A stretch of DNA of 64,000 bases. Origin: Myxococcales bacterium. Its GTDB lineage: Bacteria; Myxococcota_A; Polyangia; Haliangiales; Haliangiaceae. Below are positions 54,472 through 62,963 of the stretch, piece after piece. A program made the position numbers and the translations under genes. The notes under the pieces are model-generated. The model ran no database searches, was not told the origin of the DNA, and saw only the letters and a list, made by a program, of their open reading frames with translations. How positions within the stretch are numbered: position 1 is the first letter of the stretch; the number at the start of each line of letters is the position of its first letter. Location of the stretch: assembly GCA_016707895.1 (NCBI GenBank), contig JADJGV010000010.1, forward strand, positions 62,001 to 126,000. The letters run 5' to 3'.

Positions 54472-55038
54472 TCAGCGCCGGCCGAGCTCCCAGCCGAGGT
54501 TGACCGTCGCGAAGGGCTGGATCGGCAGGCCGTCGTACGCGCGGCCATCGACCGCGGCGTCGGCCGAGGTCCACGCCAGCACGGCGAGCCCGACCCACGG
54601 CTGCACGTAGAAGCCGGCGCGGGTCGGGTGCCAGTGGTAGCCGGCGATCAGCTCGGGCGAGACCGTGCTCAGGTCGCCGCGCGCGCCGGGCGCGTCGTCG
54701 TGGGTGTAGCGCAGCCGCAAGTAGCGCAGCGCGCCGCCCACCAGCCAGCCGTCGCGGCCCGGGAAGTAGCGCAGCACGTAGATCGCGGCGCTCGGGCGGA
54801 CCCGCAGGTGGAAGCCATCGTTGCCGCCCACCTGGACCGCGGGGTCGGGCACGTCGAGCGCGAAGCTGGCGACGGCGATCCGCCACGGCGAACCCGCGGG
54901 CCGCACGCCCACCTGCAGGCCGTAGCCGCCGCGGATCAGCGGCAGCGGATCGGCCTCGACGTGGAGCTGGGGCGGGTCGGCCGCGGCGCCGGTGGCGAGC
55001 GCGGCGACGAGCGGCAAGACGATGGCGGCGCGATGCAC
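54472..55038 (-). CDS. Exported beta-barrel-like protein, unknown function
   Basis: A 188-residue protein starting at GTG (MHRAAIVLPLVAALATGAAA), with signal cleavage near AAADP. Repeated amphipathic strands (YGLQVGVRPAGSPWRIAVAS, WLVGGALRYLRLRY, GFYVQPWVGLAVLAWTS) and an aromatic/Leu end (TVNLGWELGRR) suggest a small outer-membrane barrel. Converges with the upstream lipoprotein gene (18 bp). Confidence 0.7.
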   Translation of the reverse strand: MHRAAIVLPLVAALATGAAADPPQLHVEADPLPLIRGGYGLQVGVRPAGSPWRIAVASFALDVPDPAVQVGGNDGFHLRVRPSAAIYVLRYFPGRDGWLVGGALRYLRLRYTHDDAPGARGDLSTVSPELIAGYHWHPTRAGFYVQPWVGLAVLAWTSADAAVDGRAYDGLPIQPFATVNLGWELGRR

Positions 55039-55239
55039 CCGGCGAGCGTGGCCGCGATCGGGCGCGGACGCGACGGGCCAGGTGGCCTATTGCCGGCGCG
55101 GCCGGCGTGCGGCTGAGCATGATCTGCTCACCGTCGGCGACGACGCGCGGCCGCCGCGCAGGGCCTGCTCACGATCGCGGCGATCCGCGAGGCGGGCCGC
55201 GCGGTTGGCGGCGGCACGTCGCGTGCACTCGGGCCTCGC

Positions 55240-55674
55240 ATGCCTCGCATGCCCAACCCGACTCGTCCCGCCCGTCGATCGATCGCGTGGCCCGCGATCG
55301 CCCTCCTCGCCCTCGGCCTCGCCGCCGGCGGGTGCAAGTCCAAGCCCGACGACGCGCCGGCGTCACCCAGCGCCAAGCCGGGCGCAGCGACCAAGGCGAG
55401 CGGCGGCGCGCTCGGCGGCGCGTGCGATCGCCGCGAGCGCGAGAAGGTGTGCGCCGAATACCGCGGCGCCTACGCCAAGCCGGCCCGGATCGAGGAGGAG
55501 TGCGCGGCGCAGAAGGCGCCGTTCCTCGCCGCCGGTTGCCCCAAGGACGGCGCCGTCGGACGCTGCACCCGGGGCGCGGGCACCGCGAGCCAGACCGACA
55601 CGCTGTTCTACGCGCCGATGACCCGCGAGACCGTCACCGCGATGTGCACCGACGGCGTGGTCGGCGACGCGTGA
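55240..55674 (+). CDS. Small Cys-rich lipoprotein, unknown function
   Basis: A 144-residue protein with a basic start (MPRMPNPTRPARRSIAWPAI), then lipobox GGC (Cys32). The mature part has six cysteines (CDRREREKVC, EECAAQKAPFLAAGCP, GRC, MC), probably disulfide-linked. No motif known. An ATG nine bases downstream is an alternative start. It converges with the next gene (four bases between stops). Confidence 0.68.
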   Translation: MPRMPNPTRPARRSIAWPAIALLALGLAAGGCKSKPDDAPASPSAKPGAATKASGGALGGACDRREREKVCAEYRGAYAKPARIEEECAAQKAPFLAAGCPKDGAVGRCTRGAGTASQTDTLFYAPMTRETVTAMCTDGVVGDA

Positions 55675-55678
55675 GCGG

Positions 55679-56542
55679 TCACGGCGTGAAGGGCTGATCG
55701 ATCACCGGCGTCGCGTGGCGCACGCCCCACCGCGCGAGCACCTGGTGGGCCTGCTGGCGCACCAGGTACCGGCGCACCAGCGGCTGGCCGGTGCCGCTGA
55801 TCGTCGCGAACCCGGGGTCAGCCAAGAGCCGCGCCAGCAGCCGACGGTTGGCGGCGGTGGGGAAGTGCGCCAGCGCGGCCACGCCCTGCTCGCGGCGCCA
55901 CACGTCCTTCGACGCGATCCAGCTCCGCGCGAGCTTCTCGAGCTCGGCGTCGACCGGCAGGTAGAACCACACCGCGCTGCCGCCGTACAGCGCCCGGAAC
56001 GCCGGCGCGTCGACGGGCAGGTCGATCTGGTGGGCCCGGGTCGCGGTCGAGGTCGCGGCCGCCCGCACCGCGGCGAGCGCCGCCGCGCGCTGATCGAGCA
56101 CGGTGAAGCGGCGATCGAACAGCGGCCCGACGGTGGCGCCGTCGAGCACCACCGCCGCGCGCTCGCCGCGCCGCAGCGCCAGCGCCGCCTGGCCGTAGGC
56201 CCGATCGTCATCGACGCGGCGCTTGCCGTCGACCAGGAACAGCAACAGCTCGGCGTGGCGCGCTTGCCAGGTCAGCGGATCGGCCGCCCCCTGGGGGATC
56301 GCCACGATCACCTGCGCGACCGGCGCGCCCTTGAGCGCCTCAGCCACCTGCACCGTGACGTCGTACCAGCCCGCCTGCCCCGGGGCCGTCCGGGTCGCGA
56401 CCGCCGCCACCTGTCCGCGCACCACCAGGTCGGCGTCGGCGGTCATCCACTCGACGCTGTCGGCCATGTTGATCTCGGCGACCGCGACCCGCGGGGCGAT
56501 CACAGCGAGCATCAGGGACAGCAAGCAAGTTGGCGCGCGCAT
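55679..56542 (-). CDS. Secreted protein with HEAT-like helical C-terminus, unknown function
   Basis: A 287-residue protein with a signal peptide ending near AVAE. Residues 30-130 form a beta-rich domain (ADLVVRGQVAAVATRTA, YDVTVQVAEALKG) found in exported proteins that carry a small binding fold. The C-terminal part contains helical, repeat-like segments (ALAHFPTAANRRLLARLLAD). No catalytic motif. Confidence 0.7.
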   Translation of the reverse strand: MRAPTCLLSLMLAVIAPRVAVAEINMADSVEWMTADADLVVRGQVAAVATRTAPGQAGWYDVTVQVAEALKGAPVAQVIVAIPQGAADPLTWQARHAELLLFLVDGKRRVDDDRAYGQAALALRRGERAAVVLDGATVGPLFDRRFTVLDQRAAALAAVRAAATSTATRAHQIDLPVDAPAFRALYGGSAVWFYLPVDAELEKLARSWIASKDVWRREQGVAALAHFPTAANRRLLARLLADPGFATISGTGQPLVRRYLVRQQAHQVLARWGVRHATPVIDQPFTP

Positions 56543-56671
56543 CGTGGCTGAGACGCACGAGCCGCCCCGCGGATCTCTCGTGCCGCGCGCCGCAACCCCG
56601 CGAGACTCCGTGCGCCTGGTCGGCTCGCCGGATTTACATGCAACACCTCACCCCGGCGCGGTCATCTGGGC

Positions 56672-58642
56672 GTGTTCGATCCAGCGTACCTCGCGGCTCA
56701 CCCGTTCCCCGGCGCCGAGCCGGCGCCGCCGTCGGGACCAGCCCCGGGACGGCGCACCCTGACGGCGGCGTTGCCCGCCACGCGCCGGCGCGCCGAGCGC
56801 GGCGGAGAGGGCCCGAGCGCGCCGGTCGGCGCACCTCGGCCAATTCCGGCGGGCGACGATCCGTTCGGCGTGCACCTGCCCACGTCGGCGTCCGGCCCGG
56901 CGGTCGACCCGCGCCTCGAGGGCGTGCTGCGCCAGATCGCCGATCGGATCCACGCGGCGGCCGAGGCCCACGAGCGGGCGTACCACCAGCGCCACGGCAG
57001 CAACCGGGGGCGCGTGATCGGCGCGATCTCGGAGGTCGCGGCCGAGGGCCGCGAGGCCGTGAACGACGGTGTCGATCAGGTGCTCGACCTGTGGCACCAG
57101 GTGCGCGGAGGCGGCGGCGAGGCGACGCCGGCCGCGCCGCGGGTCGACGCGCACGTCGAGATGCCACCGTTGACAATCTGGGAGGAGCCGCTCGGGCACC
57201 TGGCTCGCGCGCACGCCGCGATCCGTCGGGGGGACCCCGCCGTGGCCGAGCACGACCTCGCGGCGCTGCGCGACAGCTGCGCGCGCGCGCAGGCGCGCTT
57301 CCACCAGTACATGGATCGCGTCGGCGCCGGCGCCGACACCACCGCGTCGGCGCTGGAGGGCGTGGTGATGGCGTCGACGATGGCGATCTCGATGCTGAGC
57401 GGCGCCGCGATGGTGGGCGCCAGCACGGTGGCGGTGGGCGCGCTCAGCGGCGCGGGTGCGATGGCGGCGACCGCGGTGATGGGCGGGGCACGCCGCGGCT
57501 CCGAGATGCGCCACGGGCTGCGGCGCGAGATGGATCTGCTCGGCCTGATCGAGACCGCGGGGCAGGAAGGGTTGTCGACGATGGTCAGCGCGCTGCTCGG
57601 CGGCGTGGCGAGCCGGCGCATGTTCACCACGATCGGGCGCCGCGCCGCGGCGACGATGACCGCCGAGGAGCTCGCGCAGCTCCCGGTGGCGCCGGGCGCC
57701 AGCCTCGACGAGCTCGGCCGCGCCGCGGCGACCCGGCTGCAGCACGTGTGGGTCGAGACCCGCTCGGTGGGGCTGCAAGCGCCGGTGAGCGTGGCGCTGC
57801 GCGCGGCGTTGAGCGATGCCCAGCGACCGCGGTCGATCGGCGAGCTGGTCGAACGCGTCGGCGCGGAGCTCGCGATGGGCGGCGGGCTGGCGGTCATCAT
57901 CACGCTGTTGCTCGGCCACGGTCGCACGGCGCCGCGCGCCGGCGCGCCTCACGCCGGCGCGGCGCCGCCCCCGGCATCCGGCGGGCACGCGGCGCCGGCA
58001 CCACACCCGGCGCCCGCCCCCGGGACGCGCACGGCGGGCGAGCGCAACGCGGTCCTACCGCCAGCGCCGTCGGCGCCGCGGCCACCCGCGCACGTGATGG
58101 AGATGCCGGCGGTGCCAGCCCACTCGCAGGCCGGCGATCCGGTGCCGGCCGCCTGGCTGGCTGGCCCGGTGCGCGCCGGTGGCCCGCGCCAGCCAAACCA
58201 CGTGCAGGAGCTGCCCATGGCGCTGCCGCCGCCGCGGCAGACCCAGCACGGACTCGCGCCGCCGACCGACGTTGCCCTCGAGCCCACACTCGTCCAGCCA
58301 GGCACCGAGCCCACGCTCGTCCAGCCGGGCACCGAACCCACGCTCGTCCAGCCAGGCACCGAGCCCACGCTCGTCCAGCCGGGCACCGAGCCCAGCCCGG
58401 CCATCTCCCCGCTGCGCGACACCCCTGGGCACCGCGGGCCCGGCGAGGTCGGCTACTTGCTGCAGGCGTACCGCGCGCTCAACAGCGTCGACCCGGCGGC
58501 CGCCGAGCAGCTGCTGCGCGGCCGTGGCTTCGACTCGGTCGCAGAGCTGCTGGTGTACGAGCAACGCGCCGCTGCGTACTGGTCGCGGATGCGCGCCGAG
58601 GCCGGCACGCCCGACCCGTCGCTCAACAAGCCGCCCCGCTGA
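56672..58642 (+). CDS. Large toxin/effector-like protein of unknown family, with central hydrophobic region and EPTLVQPGT repeats
   Basis: A 656-residue protein with no signal peptide. The N-terminus RRTLTAALPATRRRAERGGE resembles the opening of DUF4157-type proteins encoded near contractile injection systems in related bacteria (recollection, not shown here). Residues about 70-180 are helical with charged heptads. Residues about 225-275 are a long Ala/Gly/Met hydrophobic region (VVMASTMAISMLSGAAMVGA) that could insert in membranes. Residues about 425-590 are Pro-rich, with EPTLVQPGT repeated four times, followed by a helical end (GYLLQAYRALNSVDPAAAEQ). A secreted or injected effector is plausible but unproven; no structural injection genes or immunity gene are next to it. 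Confidence 0.6.
   Translation: MFDPAYLAAHPFPGAEPAPPSGPAPGRRTLTAALPATRRRAERGGEGPSAPVGAPRPIPAGDDPFGVHLPTSASGPAVDPRLEGVLRQIADRIHAAAEAHERAYHQRHGSNRGRVIGAISEVAAEGREAVNDGVDQVLDLWHQVRGGGGEATPAAPRVDAHVEMPPLTIWEEPLGHLARAHAAIRRGDPAVAEHDLAALRDSCARAQARFHQYMDRVGAGADTTASALEGVVMASTMAISMLSGAAMVGASTVAVGALSGAGAMAATAVMGGARRGSEMRHGLRREMDLLGLIETAGQEGLSTMVSALLGGVASRRMFTTIGRRAAATMTAEELAQLPVAPGASLDELGRAAATRLQHVWVETRSVGLQAPVSVALRAALSDAQRPRSIGELVERVGAELAMGGGLAVIITLLLGHGRTAPRAGAPHAGAAPPPASGGHAAPAPHPAPAPGTRTAGERNAVLPPAPSAPRPPAHVMEMPAVPAHSQAGDPVPAAWLAGPVRAGGPRQPNHVQELPMALPPPRQTQHGLAPPTDVALEPTLVQPGTEPTLVQPGTEPTLVQPGTEPTLVQPGTEPSPAISPLRDTPGHRGPGEVGYLLQAYRALNSVDPAAAEQLLRGRGFDSVAELLVYEQRAAAYWSRMRAEAGTPDPSLNKPPR
58280..58387 (+). 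repeat. Four tandem 27-bp units encoding EPTLVQPGT
   Basis: The units differ at a few third positions only (for example CCACACTC/CCACGCTC and CAGCCAGG/CAGCCGGG), so they are recent duplications inside the Pro-rich region of the effector-like gene. Confidence 0.85.
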
Positions 58643-58652
58643 GCGGCGCCGA

Positions 58653-59099
58653 TCACGGCCCCGGGCAGACCTTGGCCCAGCGCGCGGCCAGCGCGGTCCA
58701 CGCGGCCTCGCTGCCGTGGTCGCGATCGAGCGCGGCCTTGGCCTTGGTCCAGCCGTCGCTCGAGCACTCGGTCAGGCTCGGCGCCGCCGGCATCTCCGTC
58801 CGCGCCTTCTCGGCCGCGGTCACCGCCATCGTCGCGTGGCGCATCGGCACGTCGAAGCTGCACAGCCGCGCCAGCTCGGTCGCGGTCGGGTGGCTGGCCA
58901 CCCAGGTGCACGCCTCGGCGGGATCGGTGTTGGCGGCCAGCGCGGCCTTGGCGTTGGCGAGGTGGGTGGCGGCCTCGTCCTTTTCGAGCTTGTCGACGAC
59001 GTTGTCGACCTTCTTGGCGGCGGCCTCGACCTTGGCCTTGCCGTCGTCGCAGGCGGCGATCGCGAGGAGGAGGAGCACGGCGGACAGCGTTCGCGTCAT
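58653..59099 (-). CDS. Small lipoprotein with helical body, unknown function
   Basis: A 148-residue protein. MTRTLSAVLLLLAIAACDDG gives the lipobox (Cys17). A charged helix (KVEAAAKKVDNVVDKLEKDE) and three Cys (ACTWVAS, LCSF, TECSS) follow. No motif known. It converges with the effector-like gene (10 bp between stops); an immunity role is possible only by position. Confidence 0.65.
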   Translation of the reverse strand: MTRTLSAVLLLLAIAACDDGKAKVEAAAKKVDNVVDKLEKDEAATHLANAKAALAANTDPAEACTWVASHPTATELARLCSFDVPMRHATMAVTAAEKARTEMPAAPSLTECSSDGWTKAKAALDRDHGSEAAWTALAARWAKVCPGP

Positions 59100-59200
59100 G
59101 GCCGCATCGTGCCATCGAATCGATCGCGTCAGAACCTGGACGTGCGTCGGTCGAGCACCGATCGACGCGCCGGGGGGCTCGGCGACGAGCCCCCTGAAAC
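59100..59200. other. Intergenic region with copy B of the repeated stop-hairpin element
   Basis: About 100 bp between the small lipoprotein start and the ABC-2 permease stop, both on the minus strand. It contains the shared segment at 59147-59166 and the stop-proximal hairpin. Confidence 0.65.
59173..59194 (-). terminator. Stop-proximal hairpin of repeated element, copy B
   Basis: GGGGGCTCG and CGAGCCCCC form a perfect 9-bp stem with the same GCGA loop and the same six-base spacing from the TGA as copy A (47952-47973). Relative to copy A, paired positions change together (A-T to G-C, T-A to C-G), preserving the stem. Confidence 0.7.
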
Positions 59201-60469
59201 TCAATAGCGCATCCACCGCCACAGCTCGCGCATGCTGGGGCGCTTGCCATACATCAGGATGCCGACCCGGTAGATCTTGGCCGCGACCCGCGCCACCACC
59301 ACCGTCGACGCGACCAGGATCGCCATGCTGAGCAACAGCTCGCCGATCGAGGCCCCGCCGAGCAGCCAGCGCATCGGCATCAGCACCGGCGACGAGAACG
59401 GCACCAGCGTCAGCGCGCGGGCGGCCCCGCTGCGGGGCGCGCTGGCCACCAGCTGCACGCACAGGACCGGCACCACCAGGAGCATCGCCACCGGCGTCTG
59501 CACCTGCTGCGCCTCCTGATCGCTCGACACCATCGCGCCGACCGCCGCGTACATCGCGGCGTAGAAGAAGTAGCCGAGCACGAAGTACACCAGCACGACG
59601 GCGACGTCGATCGCGCGCAGCGAGGGCACGTTCCAGTTGCCGGCTTCGACGCCGAACACGCCGAGCAGCTCGCCGCGGTACTTCATCGACAGCATCGCCA
59701 TGCCGACCCACACCGCCACCTGCACCAGCCCGACCGCGCCGACGCCGAGGATCTTGCCCAGCATCAGCGCCCGCGGCTTGGCGGCGGCGACCATGATCTC
59801 GACGACGCGGTTGGTCTTCTCCTGGACCACGCTGCGCAGCACGTTGACCGCGTACAGGATGATCGCCATGTACAGGATCAGCATCGCCGCGTAGCCGACG
59901 ATCATCACCGCCATGCCCGACGAGCCGCCGGCCTCGCCGGTGGGCTGGGTCGCCGCGAACGGCACCGGCGCGAGCACGCTCGCGAGCTGGTCGTCGGGCA
60001 CGCCGGCCGCGCGCGCGCGCAGCGCCTGGGTCACCTGGGTCACCACCTGCGCCAGGATCGCCATCGCCATCGCGTTGGCGGCGTTGCGGCCCTGGTAGGT
60101 GACCGTGCCGCCGGCCGGCGCCTCGGGCGGGATCACCAGGAAGCCGTCGATCTGATCGTCGGCGACGCGCTTGCGCAGCGCGACCTCGTCGTCGGGCGCC
60201 GGCGCCAGCTCGGCCTTCCACTTCAACACGCCGAGCGCGACCACCACCGCCGGGCCGACCTGGTGGGTCGGGCTGCGATCGACCACCTGCACGCGCGCGC
60301 TGTTGTCGACGGTGCGCCCGATCAGCGCCGGCAGCACGATCGTCGCCACCATCAGCACCGGGCCCAGGAGCGTCACCACGATGAACCACGGCGAGCGCAC
60401 GCGCTCCAGGAACTCGCGGCGGGCGATCACCAGCCAGTCGGGGCGGCCGGCGCGACGCGGCGCGGTCAT
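59201..60469 (-). CDS. ABC-2 type transporter permease (NatB-like)
   Basis: A 422-residue membrane protein. The N-terminus VIARREFLERVRSPWFIVVT has the first helix, a periplasmic domain of about 130 residues follows, and then at least five helices (MAVMIVGYAAMLILYMAIIL, VLRSVVQEKTNRVVEIMVAA, VVLVYFVLGYFFYAAMYAAV). It matches sodium-export NatB and related ABC exporters. The matching ATPase gene on the same strand is 2.5 kb upstream (62964-63929), with two opposite-strand genes in between. Confidence 0.9.
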   Translation of the reverse strand: MTAPRRAGRPDWLVIARREFLERVRSPWFIVVTLLGPVLMVATIVLPALIGRTVDNSARVQVVDRSPTHQVGPAVVVALGVLKWKAELAPAPDDEVALRKRVADDQIDGFLVIPPEAPAGGTVTYQGRNAANAMAMAILAQVVTQVTQALRARAAGVPDDQLASVLAPVPFAATQPTGEAGGSSGMAVMIVGYAAMLILYMAIILYAVNVLRSVVQEKTNRVVEIMVAAAKPRALMLGKILGVGAVGLVQVAVWVGMAMLSMKYRGELLGVFGVEAGNWNVPSLRAIDVAVVLVYFVLGYFFYAAMYAAVGAMVSSDQEAQQVQTPVAMLLVVPVLCVQLVASAPRSGAARALTLVPFSSPVLMPMRWLLGGASIGELLLSMAILVASTVVVARVAAKIYRVGILMYGKRPSMRELWRWMRY

Positions 60470-60603
60470 CGGGTGGCCTCGGGCATCGCCGGGACTCTAC
60501 ACCGCCCGCGCGCGGGCGCACGGTTGGCGCGCCGCGCGTGCGCGCGACAGCGTGTCCTCGCCGCCGGCGACCGCCGGCGGCCCGGGCTGATACGATCGGA
60601 TCG

Positions 60604-62007
60604 ATGTCGTCATGGATCGTGCCATCGAGGTCGGCGCGCGGCGCGCGCGTGTTCATGGCCCTCGCGCTCGGCGCCGCGGCGTGCAAGGGCAAGGGCAAGA
60701 GCGCGCCCGCCACCGGCGCCGCAGGCCCCGCGAGCCCCAACGACGCCGGCGCGGTCACCGGGGTGCCCGCGTCCGACGCTGCGCCCGCCGCGGCACCGCC
60801 GACCGACGCGGCCTCCGCCGCACCCGCTGGACCGACCACCGCCGCGCGCTCGCTGCGCGGGCAGGTGCCGCTGACCTTCGCCGTCTCGTCGCTGGTCAAG
60901 AACCCATCGAAGAGCCCGCATGATCTGATCGACGGCTCGCTCGCGACCGCCTGGAACTCGCGCACCGGCGACCTGGTCGGCGCGTGGCTCGCGGTCCGGG
61001 TGCCAGCCGCGGCCCACGTCGCCGCGCTGCGCATGACCATCGGCGCGACGGCGCCGGCCACTGCGGCTGGCGATCCGTTCACCATGAACCACCGCATCAG
61101 CCGCGTGCGGGTGACGCGCGACGGCGCGCTGGTCCGCGAGGTCGACCTCGATCCGGAGGTGCGCGCCCCGCAAGACCTGCCGATCGACGGACCGGGCGGG
61201 GACTACAAGATCGAAGTGCTCGCCACGATCGCCGGCAGCAAGCCGACGTGGCGCGAGGTGTGCGTGTCGGAGCTCGACGTGCTCGGCACCGCGCCGGCCA
61301 CCCCGGGCGAGCACCCGGCGGTGGTGGCGATCGGCTCACTCGACACCGAGCCGGTGGGCGAGGACGCGCTGGCGCTCCACGCGCTCGCGCCGGTCGCGTC
61401 GCTGGGGGAGGTGTGCGCCGCCAGCGGAGTGTCGGCGGCCGAATGCGGGAACATGAAGTACGAGCCCGCCTACCCGACCCTGGCGCCACCGTCCCTGACG
61501 CCGCCGCCGGGCTGGAGCCAGGCCACGCTGATCGGCGCCGGCGCCGGCGGTCCAGACTGCCAGCTCGTGATCGGAGTAGGGGACACGCTCTTCGCCAGCA
61601 AGGTCGGCGGCAACTGCGCTGCGCCGGTCGTCGATCCACACGCGAGCGCGCTGGTCGACGCGATCCCCGGCGGCGACCTCGAGCTGCTGGTGCGGCTGCG
61701 CCACGACGTGCCCCGCGATCCGAACGCGCTCCCGCCGGTCCGTGGCCGCGCCCCCGACCTGTCGTACGAGACCGTTCGGGTGTGCGGGGTCACCGCCGCC
61801 GGCCTCCCCGGCTGCACCGACGCCCTCGTCGTCGCCGGCATCAGCGAGGCCCCCGAGGACGACGATCCCGAGCCGGTCGCCACCACGACCTGGTCGCTGG
61901 GCGTCAGCGTCGCCGCCGGCGCGCTGACCGTGCGCCCGGGCAAGGGCGAGTATCACTACGATGGCCCCGAGCCGGCGGAGGTCGGCCGCTACCGTGTCCG
62001 GCTCTGA
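60604..62007 (+). CDS. Lipoprotein with NADase-type glycan-binding domain
   Basis: A 467-residue protein. The signal is short with lipobox AAC (Cys27) in ALGAAACKGKGK. An Ala/Pro linker leads to a discoidin-like module (residues about 85-220, SPHDLIDGSLATAWNSRTGD) of the type named NADase-type glycan-binding domain. The C-terminal half (about 230-467) is beta-rich and Cys-containing without an obvious active site. Likely binds sugars at the surface. Confidence 0.8.
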   Translation: MSSWIVPSRSARGARVFMALALGAAACKGKGKSAPATGAAGPASPNDAGAVTGVPASDAAPAAAPPTDAASAAPAGPTTAARSLRGQVPLTFAVSSLVKNPSKSPHDLIDGSLATAWNSRTGDLVGAWLAVRVPAAAHVAALRMTIGATAPATAAGDPFTMNHRISRVRVTRDGALVREVDLDPEVRAPQDLPIDGPGGDYKIEVLATIAGSKPTWREVCVSELDVLGTAPATPGEHPAVVAIGSLDTEPVGEDALALHALAPVASLGEVCAASGVSAAECGNMKYEPAYPTLAPPSLTPPPGWSQATLIGAGAGGPDCQLVIGVGDTLFASKVGGNCAAPVVDPHASALVDAIPGGDLELLVRLRHDVPRDPNALPPVRGRAPDLSYETVRVCGVTAAGLPGCTDALVVAGISEAPEDDDPEPVATTTWSLGVSVAAGALTVRPGKGEYHYDGPEPAEVGRYRVRL

Positions 62008-62013
62008 CCCATC

Positions 62014-62949
62014 GTGTCCGGCGCACCGCTGTCGCGCCGCCGCTGCGCGTGCGACAACCGGCCGGTGACCCCGCACGTCGGCTGGCGCCCGCTCGAAGTC
62101 CCCGACCCCGCCCAGGGCGTCACGATCCCGGTCCACGTGCTCTACCCGACCGACGCGCCGTCGAGCCCGGTGGCGTTCGGGCCGTACGCGCTCGAGCTGG
62201 CGCGCGCCGCGCCGATCGCCGGCGCCGGCCTGCCGGTGGTGGCGATCTCCCACGGCCAGACCGGCACGCCGTGGAGCCACCGCGGCCTGGCCGCGCACCT
62301 CGCCCGCGCCGGCTTCGCGGTGGTGCTGGTCGAGCACCCCGGCGACTCGCGCCGCGATCCCGGCCTGGCCGGCACCGCCGCCAACCTGGCCAACCGCCCG
62401 CGCCACGTCCGGCTCGCGCTCGACGCGGTGTTCGCCGACGCGACGCTGGCGCCGACGCTGGCGCCGGGCCGCGCCGCGGTGATCGGCCACTCGATCGGCG
62501 GCTACACCGTGCTCGCGTGCGCCGGCGGCCACCCGCTGGCGCTGCCCAACCAGGCCGCCGACGGCGTCGCGCGCCCGGTGCCGGTCGAGCCCGACCCGCG
62601 GATCGTCGCGGTCGCGCTGCTCGCGCCGGCGCTGCCGTGGCTGATGGCGCCGGGCGCGCTCGCCGACGTCCGCGCGCGCGTCTACGCCCGGGCCGGCGCG
62701 CTCGACGAGCTGGCGCCGCCGTACGTCATCGAGCGGATCCTCGGCGGCCTGCCGTCGACGACGCCGCTCGACTACCAGGTCGTCCCCGGCTGCGGCCACT
62801 TCGGCTTCCAGTCGCCGTTCCCGCCGGCGCTCGCGCAGCAGCCTGGGTTCGCGCCGGCGCACGATCCGCCCGGCTTCGATCGCGCCGCGTACCAGGCGCA
62901 GCTCGCCGCCGAGCTCGCCGCGTCCCTGACCGCCGCGCTGGCGGCGTGA
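62014..62949 (+). CDS. Alpha/beta hydrolase (dienelactone hydrolase/PAF-acetylhydrolase-like)
   Basis: An enzyme of up to 311 residues. LPVVAISHGQTGTPWSHRGL holds the oxyanion loop, AAVIGHSIGGYTVLACAGG the nucleophile Ser, and VVPGCGHFGFQSP the catalytic His. Two starts are possible: GTG 62014 (adds a Cys/Arg-rich leader) or GTG 62065, where family similarity begins (VTPHVGWRPLEVPD). No signal peptide, so probably cytosolic. Six bases separate it from the upstream lipoprotein gene. Confidence 0.85.
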   Translation: MSGAPLSRRRCACDNRPVTPHVGWRPLEVPDPAQGVTIPVHVLYPTDAPSSPVAFGPYALELARAAPIAGAGLPVVAISHGQTGTPWSHRGLAAHLARAGFAVVLVEHPGDSRRDPGLAGTAANLANRPRHVRLALDAVFADATLAPTLAPGRAAVIGHSIGGYTVLACAGGHPLALPNQAADGVARPVPVEPDPRIVAVALLAPALPWLMAPGALADVRARVYARAGALDELAPPYVIERILGGLPSTTPLDYQVVPGCGHFGFQSPFPPALAQQPGFAPAHDPPGFDRAAYQAQLAAELAASLTAALAA

Positions 62950-62963
62950 GCGCCTGACGCGCG

